Below, piece after piece: positions 14,930 to 22,792 of a stretch of DNA of 32,201 nt. The notes under the pieces were generated by a model. That model searched no databases. It saw nothing but the letters and a program-made list of their open reading frames with translations, and had not been told where the DNA came from. This DNA comes from SVQP01 sp045650025 (lineage in GTDB: Bacteria; Bacillota; Clostridia; Oscillospirales; CAG-272): the NCBI GenBank assembly GCA_045650025.1, contig JAZRQR010000211.1, positions 1 through 32,201 of the forward strand, written 5' to 3'. Made by a program: the position numbers and the translations under genes. The first letter of the stretch is position 1; each line of letters opens with the position of its first letter.

Positions 14930-16202
14930 GCAGAATCAAGAAGTATTGCTGAAAGTAGACCATCTTTGCCAGTATTTCCGTCTGGGACGCAAGGACCTCA
15001 AGGCAGTTGACGACGTCAGCTTTGAGATTCACAAGGGCGAGACCTTTGGTCTGGTAGGTGAGTCGGGCTGTGGTAAGACCACCACCGGCAGATCCATTAT
15101 CAAGCTGTATGATATTACCTCGGGTAACGTGTACTTCAAGGGTCAGCGTATCGGCGCCGGCACTCGCTCCTACAAGGACGCGATCAAGAAGGCAAAGGCT
15201 GACCAGAAGAAGGCACTTGCTGCACTGGCTCTGGAAAAGGGCTCTGCAGATGCTCTCAAGAAGGCTGAGCTTGCCCAGAGAGAAAAGCAGATCAAGGCAG
15301 AGACCGCTGAGGTCATTGCCAAGAACCGCGCACTGATCAAGGACGCAAAGCTGGATCACAAGGCAGTTGACAAGCAGTACGCTGCATCCATCGTCAAGAA
15401 GCTGGACGAGGAGTACGCAGTCAAGCTTGCAGAGGCAAAGGGTGACGATGAAAAGCTCGCCGCTCTGAAGAAGGAATATAAGAACAGACGCCGCGTGGCT
15501 AAGAAGAGCAAGCTGATCACACAGATCCAGATGATCTTCCAGGACCCCATTGCGTCGCTTGACCCTCGTATGACGGTCCGCGATATCATCGCAGAGGGAC
15601 TGATCATTAACGGTATTACCGACCAGGAGTATATCAACCAGAAGGTATACGAGATTCTGGAAACGGTCGGTCTTGTACGTGAGCACGCAGACCGTTATCC
15701 TCACGAGTTCTCGGGTGGACAGCGTCAGCGTATCGGTATTGCAAGAAGCGTTATCATGGAGCCTGAAATGATCATTGCGGACGAGCCCGTATCGGCACTG
15801 GACGTATCCATTCAGGCACAGGTCATCAACCTGCCCAACGATCTTCGTCAGAGCAAGGGTCTGACCATCCTGTTCATCGCGCACGACCTGTCTGTCGTTA
15901 AGTATTTCTCGGATCGAATCGGTGTTATGTACTTTGGTAAGATGGTAGAGCTGGCAGACTCGGACGAGCTGTTCAAGCACCCCCTGCATCCTTACACCAA
16001 GTCTCTGCTCTCTGCAATTCCGTTGCCCGACCCGGTTTACGAAAAGCAGCGTGTCAGAATCACCTACAATCCCATCGCAGAGCACGATTACTCTACCGAT
16101 ACTCCCTCGTTCCGCGAGATCTGCCCCGGTCACTTTGTTTACTGTAACGATGCAGAGGAAGCGAAGTACAAGCAGATCGTTAGCCAAGATGCGGAAGGTT
16201 AA
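14922..16202 (+). CDS. oppF: Oligopeptide-type ABC transporter ATPase, OppF family, with coiled-coil-like insertion
   Basis: A 426-residue ATPase; the usual OppF is about 310-330. ATG 14922 lies inside the end of oppD, giving an 8-nt overlap and probable coupling; AGAGGTGG serves as ribosome site. Walker A GESGCGKT (46-53), Q-loop Gln207 in MIFQDP, signature FSGGQRQR (263-270), Walker B Asp287-Glu288 and switch His321-Asp322 are all intact, so this is the more canonical ATPase of the pair. Residues about 78-195 are an insertion between the strand YFKGQRI and the Q-loop. It is Lys/Glu/Ala-rich and likely a long helical hairpin or coiled coil (AALKKEYKNRRRVAKKSK). It lies on the same face as the OppD insertion, so the two could meet in the dimer. 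Confidence 0.92.
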   Translation: MDKQNQEVLLKVDHLCQYFRLGRKDLKAVDDVSFEIHKGETFGLVGESGCGKTTTGRSIIKLYDITSGNVYFKGQRIGAGTRSYKDAIKKAKADQKKALAALALEKGSADALKKAELAQREKQIKAETAEVIAKNRALIKDAKLDHKAVDKQYAASIVKKLDEEYAVKLAEAKGDDEKLAALKKEYKNRRRVAKKSKLITQIQMIFQDPIASLDPRMTVRDIIAEGLIINGITDQEYINQKVYEILETVGLVREHADRYPHEFSGGQRQRIGIARSVIMEPEMIIADEPVSALDVSIQAQVINLPNDLRQSKGLTILFIAHDLSVVKYFSDRIGVMYFGKMVELADSDELFKHPLHPYTKSLLSAIPLPDPVYEKQRVRITYNPIAEHDYSTDTPSFREICPGHFVYCNDAEEAKYKQIVSQDAEG

Positions 16203-16208
16203 GACATC

Positions 16209-16637
16209 GTGAAACAAGAAAATAAGGGATTATTGATCCGCTATCTGATCAGCTTTGGCGTTGCATCCGCTCTTACGGTTGGCGTGTTTGCGATTCAGGG
16301 CTTCTTTACGGACAGTCCTGCGGTCAATATGCAGATACTGTCGGACGGATTTACCATTTCGGGTCTGCTTCTGACCTTGTATGCGGGCATGATCTTTGTC
16401 AGCAGCCAAGGCGCGCTGATCGGTATCTCGTACGTGTTCCGAAACGTCATTCTGGCATGGTTTGTGCCCAATGGCAGAGCCAATCACGAGCAATTCGGTG
16501 ACTACCGCGAGAGAAAGATGGCAGAGCTGAAAAAGCGTAACGACCTTTGCGTTTTGCTCACAGGACTTTTGTTCCTGGTCATCGGTATCGTGTTTTTGGC
16601 GATCTGGTATATCAAATACTATACGGTTCCCGTGTAA
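16209..16637 (+). CDS. DUF3899-type small membrane protein
   Basis: A 142-residue protein starting at GTG 16209, with GGAAGG about 10 nt upstream and only 6 nt after oppF. Three membrane helices are visible at about residues 10-30, 44-68 and 112-135, with a charged cytoplasmic stretch between the second and third (ERKMAELKKRNDL). Size and layout match DUF3899 proteins, which have no known function. Its position as the last gene of the transporter operon suggests a role with the transporter, for example assembly or stability. That is inference from context only. Confidence 0.75.
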   Translation: MKQENKGLLIRYLISFGVASALTVGVFAIQGFFTDSPAVNMQILSDGFTISGLLLTLYAGMIFVSSQGALIGISYVFRNVILAWFVPNGRANHEQFGDYRERKMAELKKRNDLCVLLTGLLFLVIGIVFLAIWYIKYYTVPV

Positions 16638-16640
16638 ATA

Positions 16641-16677
16641 AAAGAGCTGAGTTCACAAAGTGAACTCAGCTCTTTTT
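16641..16677 (+). terminator. Strong terminator closing the opp operon, usable on both strands
   Basis: The 16-bp perfect stem AAAGAGCTGAGTTCAC / GTGAACTCAGCTCTTT with a 3-nt loop (AAA) ends in TTTTT. The A-rich 5' flank gives a T-rich tail on the other strand as well, so it can also stop the convergent ior operon. Confidence 0.93.
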
Positions 16678-16683
16678 GATTGT

Positions 16684-16734
16684 AAATCGAATCAGATTCT
16701 GTAAATCTCGTAAGCCTTGGCTTGCATTCGATTT
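16684..16734. other. Compact three-way-junction inverted repeat
   Basis: An outer 9-bp stem AAATCGAAT (16684-16692) / ATTCGATTT (16726-16734) encloses two further perfect hairpins: AGATT/AATCT (16694-16708) and GTAAGC/GCTTGC with one G-T pair (16710-16725). Only one unpaired base (C16693 or C16709) separates each junction. It lies between the two convergent operons, after the bidirectional terminator. Confidence 0.6.
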
Positions 16735-16767
16735 GGGGATTTCTGATAGCCCTAATGAGTACTTTCT

Positions 16768-17448
16768 TTAGGTTTTTTTGCGTTTGATATTGAGTATGAT
16801 GCCCAGCGCAACCGAGAGAGCGGCAGCCATGGCTACCTGGTATTCGGCGGGCAGCATAAAGGTAACGGTATGAGCGGGGATCCAGAACAGCGGAACGGTT
16901 TTCAGCAGGGTAAAGGATGCGAACTTTTCCCAGTCGACCTTGTGAATGACGTTGGCAAGTGTGATCTTGCGCTTGCCGGTGGCACGAATGTCCAGGTAGG
17001 TGTCGGAGCACTTGTGCAGCGCCATAAAGGTAGGTCCAAAGGAAAGGTTCATGGTCGCGCTGATGAAAAACGCCTTGATGAAGGTGTGGAGCAGCGCGTT
17101 TTCGGGGGAGGGGAGCAGACCTTGGGACATCAGCGCGTCAACGCCTGCGCCAAAGATCTTCATCATGTAGGTGATCCAAACACCAATGACGCCCCAGATC
17201 AAAAATCGTGCCCACACGTAGGAGGGAAGCGTCCAGGACTTTTTGGCAAGACGGACTGCCAGCAGCTCGCCTGCAGTTGCAAGCACGGCAAACTTGGCAA
17301 AGCCCATCAGGTAGGGATGGTCGGCTGAAAGGGTCTTGAATACCTCACGCGAGGCGGGGATGATCAGGATTGCTGCAAAGCCAACTAAAGATAAAACGAC
17401 GTAGCAGATGATCAGGGCTTTTTTCCACAGAGTGGAGGACTGGCTCAT
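16768..17448 (-). CDS. Small membrane protein, possibly Mpv17/PMP22-like
   Basis: A 226-residue protein with about four or five membrane helices (for example 11-31, 80-98 and 200-220). The start at ATG 17448 is 5 nt after the iorB stop, with AAAGGAG inside the iorB end. The C-terminal part (VDWEKFASFTLLKTVPLFW, then IPAHTVTFMLPAEY) has the order of motifs seen in Mpv17/PMP22-type proteins (W-P-A-x-F-x-P-Y). I recall bacterial relatives with the same HPYLMGFAKFAVLATAGE segment. No function is established. It is the last gene of the acs-iorA-iorB unit, so it may take part in transport of an acid product or substrate, but that is only a context guess. Confidence 0.7.
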   Translation of the reverse strand: MSQSSTLWKKALIICYVVLSLVGFAAILIIPASREVFKTLSADHPYLMGFAKFAVLATAGELLAVRLAKKSWTLPSYVWARFLIWGVIGVWITYMMKIFGAGVDALMSQGLLPSPENALLHTFIKAFFISATMNLSFGPTFMALHKCSDTYLDIRATGKRKITLANVIHKVDWEKFASFTLLKTVPLFWIPAHTVTFMLPAEYQVAMAAALSVALGIILNIKRKKT

Positions 17449-17453
17449 CGGTC

Positions 17454-18035
17454 TTAGTTCTCCTTTGCGTAGTGGTAGCCTGCGTCAAAGGCGCGCAGGT
17501 TGATCTCTAAGAACTTGGCGGGCACGCAAGCGCGTACGGATTCCACCCAGGTTTCATAAGGAATATCGGTGTTGCTTGCCATCACGCCCATGAGCACAAC
17601 GTTGACCGCCTTGGTGTTTCCTGCCTCTTTTGCAATCGCCAGCGCGTCCAGCGCGGTCAGGTCGATCTTGGCAGACAGGGTGTCCATGATGTTTTCGGGG
17701 TAGGTGGCAGCGCCCGTAATCACGGGCATGGGGTTAATGCACTGGGTGTTGGCAATCATCTTGCCGCCCACCTTAAGGTAGGGCAGCGCGCGGAGAGCCT
17801 CCAGCTGCTCGAATGCGAGAATGATGTCTGCCTCGCCCTTGTCAATGACGGGGGAGTAGACCTTATCGCCGTACTTGACGTAGGTGACCACGCTTCCGCC
17901 ACGCTGCGACATGCCGTGCACCTCGGAAACCTTTACGTCATAGCCAAGCGAGAGAATGGCATTGCCCAGGATGCGGCTTGCAAGAAGAGTGCCCTGACCG
18001 CCAACGCCTACGATCATAATGTTTACGTTTTTCAT
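17454..18035 (-). CDS. iorB: Indolepyruvate ferredoxin oxidoreductase, beta subunit
   Basis: A 193-residue gamma-type subunit of the 2-oxoacid:ferredoxin oxidoreductase family. The N-terminus NIMIVGVGGQGTLLASRIL is the family's glycine-rich motif, and EVHGMSQRGGSVVTYVKYG is the usual second block. The length is normal for IorB. With IorA it oxidises aryl 2-oxo acids (indolepyruvate, phenylpyruvate, hydroxyphenylpyruvate) with CoA to aryl-acetyl-CoA and CO2, reducing ferredoxin in the cytoplasm. The start at 18035 is 2 nt after the iorA stop, with AGGAGG at the iorA end, so the subunits are made in step. Confidence 0.94.
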   Translation of the reverse strand: MKNVNIMIVGVGGQGTLLASRILGNAILSLGYDVKVSEVHGMSQRGGSVVTYVKYGDKVYSPVIDKGEADIILAFEQLEALRALPYLKVGGKMIANTQCINPMPVITGAATYPENIMDTLSAKIDLTALDALAIAKEAGNTKAVNVVLMGVMASNTDIPYETWVESVRACVPAKFLEINLRAFDAGYHYAKEN

Positions 18036-18037
18036 GG

Positions 18038-19780
18038 TCAGTCCTCCTTCTTCTCAATTGCGCCGAACGGGCAAACGCCCAGGCAAAGTCCGCAGCCGTT
18101 GCACTGCGTGGGGTCGATCTTGACCGAGCCGTCCTTCTCTACCGAGATGGCAGGGCAGCCAAGCTTCATGCAAAGCTTGCACTTGCGGCACTTGTCGGTA
18201 ATGTCGCAATGACCCGTGTATTTCACGTGCTTGAGCAGCGCGCAAGGACGCTGCGCAATGATGACCGAGGGCTCGTCTGCTTCGGTCTCCTCGCGCACCA
18301 CAGCCTCAAAGGTCTTAAGGTCAAACGGATCTGCTACGCGCACGCGCTCCACGCCAACGGCATGGCAGAGCGCGACCAGATCGACTGCGCGGGTGTCCTC
18401 GCCGCGAATGGTCTTGCCCATAGCGGGGTTCTGCTGGTGACCGGTCATACCGGTGATCGAGTTGTCCAGAATAATGACGGTGTTAGCGCCCTTATTGTAT
18501 ACGATGTCGATCAAGCCCGTGATGCCCGAGTGAATAAAGGTGGAGTCACCGATCACGCTGACCAGCTTTTTGTTGAAGTCTGCGCCCTGTACCTTTGCCA
18601 TACCGAATGCAGCGCTGACCGAAGCGCCCATGCAGATGGTGGTATCCACCGAGGCAAGGGGAGCAACTGCACCCAAGGTGTAGCAGCCAATGTCGCCCGA
18701 AACGGTCAGTCCCAGCTTTTTGAGCACGTAGAAGGTGCCTCTGTGCGGGCAGCCTGCACACATAACGGGGGGGCGGTTGGGAATTGTCTCTTCCAGCGCG
18801 ATAAATGCGGGGTTGGGCTGATCCAGCACTGCGGTGCGGATCATAGCGGGGGTGTATTCGCCAAGCAGAGTGAAGAACTCCTTGCCCTTGACCTGGATGC
18901 CAAGGTTGTTGCAGTGCTCCTCGATAAAGGGATCCAGCTCTTCGATCACCCACAGAGTGTCCACCGAAGCGGCAAAATCGCGGATCTTCTGCTCGGGCAG
19001 TGGGTAAACCATGCCAAGCTTCAAGTAGTTGACCGCATTGCCCAGCGCCTCGTGCGCGTACAGGTGGGTAGTACCCGAAACGATCACGCCGATGCGCGAG
19101 CCGTTGTCCTCAATGACGTTGAGCGGCGAGGTCTCGGCATACGCGACCACATCGCGGGTGCGCTGCTCAACCACCACGTGCTTCTTGATCGCCATAGCGG
19201 GCATCATGACGTACTTGGGAATATCCTTCTCATAGGGCTTGACCGGCACTTCCACGCGGTCGGAAAGCTCTACGGGGTTCTGCGAGTGGGAAATACGGGT
19301 GGAAAGGCGCAGCATAACGGGGGTGTCAAACTGCTCGGAGAGCTCATATGCCAGCTTGGTAAAGGACAGGCACTCCGCGGAATCCGAGGGCTCGAGCATG
19401 GGGAGCTTGGATGCCTTTGCATAGTGGCGGGAATCCTGCTCGTTCTGCGAGGAATGCATGCCGGGGTCGTCTGCCACGGCAATGACAAGACCGGCGCCTA
19501 CGCCGGTGTAGGACGCGGTAAAGAAGGGGTCAGCCATGACGTTAAGGCCAACGTGCTTGCAGCAGGTCATGGCTCTGCCGCCGCCAATGGCTGCACCAAT
19601 GGCAACCTCGGCTGCCACCTTTTCATTGGGTGCCCATTCTACGTTGATCTCGGGGTATTGCACAATATTTTCGGTAATCTCGGTGCTGGGAGTGCCGGGG
19701 TAAGAGGATACCACGCGCACGCCTGCTTCGTATGCGCCGCGTGCAACGGCTGCATTTCCGAGCATAAGCTTCTTGGACAT
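18038..19780 (-). CDS. iorA: Indolepyruvate ferredoxin oxidoreductase, alpha subunit
   Basis: A 580-residue protein of normal IorA length. The start at 19780 has AAGGAG 11 nt upstream. Domain order: pyrimidine-binding domain (residues 1-230), a linking domain, and a thiamine-diphosphate-binding domain at about 350-510 with GDIGCYTLG, ICMGASVSAAFGMAK and GDSTFIHSGITGL. The C-terminal ferredoxin domain has two [4Fe-4S] motifs, CRKCKLCMKLGCP and CNGCGLCLGVCP. It carries the catalytic centre of the IorAB complex used in peptide and amino-acid fermentation by anaerobes. The neighbouring CoA ligase and the peptide transporter in the same window fit that use. Its stop is 2 nt from iorB and it starts 18 nt after the ligase gene. 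Confidence 0.96.
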   Translation of the reverse strand: MSKKLMLGNAAVARGAYEAGVRVVSSYPGTPSTEITENIVQYPEINVEWAPNEKVAAEVAIGAAIGGGRAMTCCKHVGLNVMADPFFTASYTGVGAGLVIAVADDPGMHSSQNEQDSRHYAKASKLPMLEPSDSAECLSFTKLAYELSEQFDTPVMLRLSTRISHSQNPVELSDRVEVPVKPYEKDIPKYVMMPAMAIKKHVVVEQRTRDVVAYAETSPLNVIEDNGSRIGVIVSGTTHLYAHEALGNAVNYLKLGMVYPLPEQKIRDFAASVDTLWVIEELDPFIEEHCNNLGIQVKGKEFFTLLGEYTPAMIRTAVLDQPNPAFIALEETIPNRPPVMCAGCPHRGTFYVLKKLGLTVSGDIGCYTLGAVAPLASVDTTICMGASVSAAFGMAKVQGADFNKKLVSVIGDSTFIHSGITGLIDIVYNKGANTVIILDNSITGMTGHQQNPAMGKTIRGEDTRAVDLVALCHAVGVERVRVADPFDLKTFEAVVREETEADEPSVIIAQRPCALLKHVKYTGHCDITDKCRKCKLCMKLGCPAISVEKDGSVKIDPTQCNGCGLCLGVCPFGAIEKKED

Positions 19781-19798
19781 TGTATGTTGATCTCCTTA

Positions 19799-21433
19799 TC
19801 AGTTCTGGATCTGCTGCTCAACCAGGCTTCCGCCGCAGTATTGCTCGCGCAGCTTGGGCTTTTCAATCTTGCCCGTGGGGTTTCTGGGAATGGTGGCGAA
19901 AATGATCTTGCGCGGACGCTTGTAGCGGGGCAGAGACGCGCAGAATTCTGCAATCTCCTCCTCAGTTGCGCTGCAGCCGTCCTTGCATTCAATAATGGCT
20001 GCGGCAATCTCGCCAAGACGCTCGTGCGGCAAGCCGATCACGGCAACGTCCTTGACGGCGGCGTGTGCACGAATGTGGTTTTCGATCTGCACGGGGTAGA
20101 GGTTTTCGCCGCCCGTGATGATCACGTCCTTCTTGCGGTCTACCAGGTAGATAAAGCCGTCGGAATCCTCCATTGCCATGTCGCCGGTCAAAAGCCAACC
20201 GTCGCGCAGCACCTCGGCGCTTGCCTCGGGGTCGTTGTAATAGCAGTTCATCACGCCGGGGCCCTTGACGCATAGCTCACCAACCTCGCCGCGTGCAACC
20301 GCTTTGCCGTGGGAGTCAATGATGCGGGTCTTCCAGCCATATCCCGCCTTGCCGATCGCGCCAACCTTGTCCACGTTTTCCACGCCAAGGTGTACACAGC
20401 CGGGGCCAATCGATTCACTCAGACCGTAGTTGGTATCGTACTGGTGAGTGGGGAACACCTCCATCCAACGCTTGATCAGCGAGGGCGGAACGGGCTGTGC
20501 ACCAATGTGCATCAGTCTCCAAGCGGAAAGGTCGTAATCCTGGAGCTTGAGCTCGCCGCGCTCCAGCGCGGCCAGAATACCCTCTGCCCACGGAACTAAG
20601 AGCCAGTCGATCGAGCATTTTTCGTCGCTTGCCGCCTTGAGGATCCATTCGGGGTTAACGCCCTTGAGCAGACCCGCCTTGCCGCCTGCAAAGAAGCTGC
20701 CCAGCCAGTGCATCTTGGCGCCGGTGTGGTAGAGGGGCGGGATGCAGAGGAACACGTCGTCATGCGTCTGCGAGTGGTGATTGTGCTCTGTCAGCATGGC
20801 GTGGGTCAGAGAGCGGTGCGCGTGCAGAATCGCCTTGGGGAAGCCGGTGGTGCCGGACGAGAAGTAGATGGCACCGTCATCGTCCTCGGTCAGCGTAATG
20901 TCGGGCTGACGGGAGGTGCAGTAGGCAATCATTTTGTCGTAGCTGTCGGCAAATGCAGGGCAATCCTCGCCAACGTAGAAGAGGTTGCGCACGCGGGGGA
21001 TCTGATCGCTGATGGATTCCATTCTGCCGATAAACTCGGGGCCAAAGATGCACATGGAGCTGTCGGACTTATCCAGACAATATTTAATTTCGTCTGCGGT
21101 ATAGCGGTAGTTGAGCGGAACGGCAACAGCGCCTGCCTTGAGAATGCCGAAGTAGATGGGCAGCCACTCAATGGAGTTCATCATGAGAATGGCAACCTTG
21201 TCACCCTTGCGGCAGCCGCGGGAGAGCAGGAGGTTGGCAAAGCGATTAGCGCGCTTCCAGAATTGTTCCCAAGTGATCTCGCGGCGGAAGGGCTGACCGG
21301 GCTCGGGCTGCATGAGTGCATAATCACGCCAGGTGATACGGCTTTGGGGCTCAAACATGGGATTGATCTCTACAAGCGCCACCTCATCGGCGTAAAGGCG
21401 TGCGTTATTGTCCAAAATATCAGTAATGATCAT
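19799..21433 (-). CDS. AMP-forming acyl/aryl-CoA synthetase
   Basis: A 544-residue member of the ANL (AMP-binding) superfamily. The start at 21433 is preferred because GAGG lies 8 nt upstream; the longer frame to 21595 crosses the promoter. The P-loop-like A3 motif FSSGTTGFPKA is at 191-201, YGLSES follows in the middle, and GWLLTGDMA and DRKKDVIITGGENLYP mark the hinge. Lys522 in NPTGKIEKPK is the adenylation lysine. It would activate a carboxylic acid with ATP and CoA. Residues resemble medium/long-chain acyl and aryl acid ligases; the exact acid cannot be read off. First gene of an operon with iorAB, where a phenylacetate-type CoA ligase is often found, so an aryl-acid substrate is a reasonable guess. 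Confidence 0.9.
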   Translation of the reverse strand: MIITDILDNNARLYADEVALVEINPMFEPQSRITWRDYALMQPEPGQPFRREITWEQFWKRANRFANLLLSRGCRKGDKVAILMMNSIEWLPIYFGILKAGAVAVPLNYRYTADEIKYCLDKSDSSMCIFGPEFIGRMESISDQIPRVRNLFYVGEDCPAFADSYDKMIAYCTSRQPDITLTEDDDGAIYFSSGTTGFPKAILHAHRSLTHAMLTEHNHHSQTHDDVFLCIPPLYHTGAKMHWLGSFFAGGKAGLLKGVNPEWILKAASDEKCSIDWLLVPWAEGILAALERGELKLQDYDLSAWRLMHIGAQPVPPSLIKRWMEVFPTHQYDTNYGLSESIGPGCVHLGVENVDKVGAIGKAGYGWKTRIIDSHGKAVARGEVGELCVKGPGVMNCYYNDPEASAEVLRDGWLLTGDMAMEDSDGFIYLVDRKKDVIITGGENLYPVQIENHIRAHAAVKDVAVIGLPHERLGEIAAAIIECKDGCSATEEEIAEFCASLPRYKRPRKIIFATIPRNPTGKIEKPKLREQYCGGSLVEQQIQN

Positions 21434-21476
21434 GATAATTCCTCGTACTTTCCTATCAAGAAAAAATAGATAGTTT

Positions 21477-21505
21477 ATTATATCATAGAAGACGCAAAAT
21501 GTCAA
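21477..21505 (-). promoter_or_regulatory. Sigma-A type promoter of the acs-iorA-iorB operon
   Basis: On the minus strand TTGACA (21505-21500), a 17-bp spacer and TATAAT (21482-21477), both perfect, lie about 44 bp upstream of the ATG at 21433. The 21506-21674 stretch up to mglB holds no gene. It has a possible weak -10 (TATAAA, 21614-21619) for mglB, without a good -35. Confidence 0.87.
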
Positions 21506-21674
21506 TGTTTTCAAGGGAAAAACGGCGATTTCCGAGTGAATTTTGCCACCGGTTTTCATGGAAATTTTGATCAATCCTTTTTGGAAAAGCAACATTTGTC
21601 AAAACTTCCGACTTATAAATTCGTGCGTTCGGTGGCAGAATAAAGCGTGAAAATCCTTTTTTGGAGGACTTGTG

Positions 21675-22769
21675 ATGAAACATTTGCAAAACGTTCGGGC
21701 GATTTGCGCCCTTGTATGTGTGTGCTTGCTGATCGGCGCGTGTGCGTCCCTGACCGGCTGCGCAAGACGGGATACCTACCGCGTGGCGGTGTTTGCCTAT
21801 AAATTCGACGATAGCTATATCGCTACCGTGCGCACTGCCCTGGAGAAGTATTTTAAAGACTATAAGGATCGCATGCAGGTGACCTTTTATAACGGAGAGA
21901 ATAACCAGCAAACACAGAGCGCGCAGATCGATACCGCCATTACGGGTGGTATGGATCTGCTGATCATCAATGCCGTGGACTTCAAGAGCGCAGGTGAGGC
22001 GCTGGCACAAAGGGCGCATCAAAAGGGGCTGCCCGTCATTTTCTTTAATCGCGAGGTGTCGGATGAGGCGGTCAACGTGGCGGAGAATATCTGCTTTGTG
22101 GGCACCGATCCCAATGCACCCGGCTATATGCAGGGCGAGCAGGTGGCGGAGCTGCTTTCTACCAACGAGGCGTTCCAAAAATACGACCTCAACGGCGACG
22201 GCAAGATCCAATATGCCATGTTCCGCGCCGAGGTAGGCAACGCCGAGGCGGACGGACGTACCAAGTATGCCGTGGAGCGCGCCAATACGCTGCTTGCCGA
22301 GAACGGGGCGCTGTCGGACGCCGACAAGGACGGTGACGTGCTTGTGCGCGTAGGCGCAGATCAGCTTGCCAACTGGGATAGCGCCACCGCCAATAACATG
22401 ATGGGCGCGCTGTTCCGCGTGCAGAACGGCGTACCCAATATTGAGCTGGTGCTGTGCAATAACGATGATATGGCGCTGGGCGTCATTTCCGCGCTGCAGG
22501 CAAAGGGCTATAATAAGCAGGGCAGCCGCGAGGGCGGCGCATATATTCCCGTGTTTGGCGTGGACGCGCTGGCAACCGCCATGGATGCCATTGAAAACGG
22601 GCAGATGCAGGGCACGGTCAAGCAGGACGGTGACGCCATGGCAAAGGCGATCGTGACCATCGCCGCCAATATCATGGAGGGCAAGGCGCTGCTTTTTGGC
22701 ACCGATTACGTCTTTGAGAGCGGCGTGCGCAAGCTGCGTATTGCGTATTCACCCATCAACGCAGAGTAA
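21675..22769 (+). CDS. mglB: Galactose/glucose-type ABC transporter substrate-binding lipoprotein
   Basis: A 364-residue periplasmic-binding-protein-like lipoprotein. ATG 21675 is preferred to the adjacent GTG 21672, because GGAGG then has normal spacing. The signal peptide ends in lipobox LTGC with Cys29. The body is a sugar-binding fold (YRVAVFAYKFDDSYIATVRT, ITGGMDLLIINAVD, VFGVDALATAMDAIENG). The calcium loop typical of MglB is clear: DLNGDGKIQ at 171-179 (Asp171, Asn173, Asp175). It should deliver galactose or glucose-like sugars to MglA/MglC. The next gene follows 23 nt later. I see only a weak -10 upstream, so regulation is unclear and may need an activator. Confidence 0.92.
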   Translation: MKHLQNVRAICALVCVCLLIGACASLTGCARRDTYRVAVFAYKFDDSYIATVRTALEKYFKDYKDRMQVTFYNGENNQQTQSAQIDTAITGGMDLLIINAVDFKSAGEALAQRAHQKGLPVIFFNREVSDEAVNVAENICFVGTDPNAPGYMQGEQVAELLSTNEAFQKYDLNGDGKIQYAMFRAEVGNAEADGRTKYAVERANTLLAENGALSDADKDGDVLVRVGADQLANWDSATANNMMGALFRVQNGVPNIELVLCNNDDMALGVISALQAKGYNKQGSREGGAYIPVFGVDALATAMDAIENGQMQGTVKQDGDAMAKAIVTIAANIMEGKALLFGTDYVFESGVRKLRIAYSPINAE

Positions 22770-22792
22770 AAAAGCAAGGTAGGGGAAACGGC

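Noticed and set aside
16870..17328. A 152-codon plus-strand frame in the membrane-protein gene
   Set aside because: The minus-strand frame has clear membrane helices, a ribosome site and operon context. The plus frame is its shadow.
18209..20275. A 688-codon plus-strand frame opposite iorA and the CoA ligase
   Set aside because: It spans two real genes and their junction, and the translation is low-complexity His/Gly/Val-rich.
20708..21469. A 253-codon plus-strand frame opposite the CoA ligase start
   Set aside because: It crosses the ligase start region and runs up to its promoter, and has no recognisable domain or ribosome site.
21614..21619. TATAAA as a full promoter of mglB
   Set aside because: No acceptable -35 box lies at 16-18 bp, so it is mentioned only as a possible weak -10.
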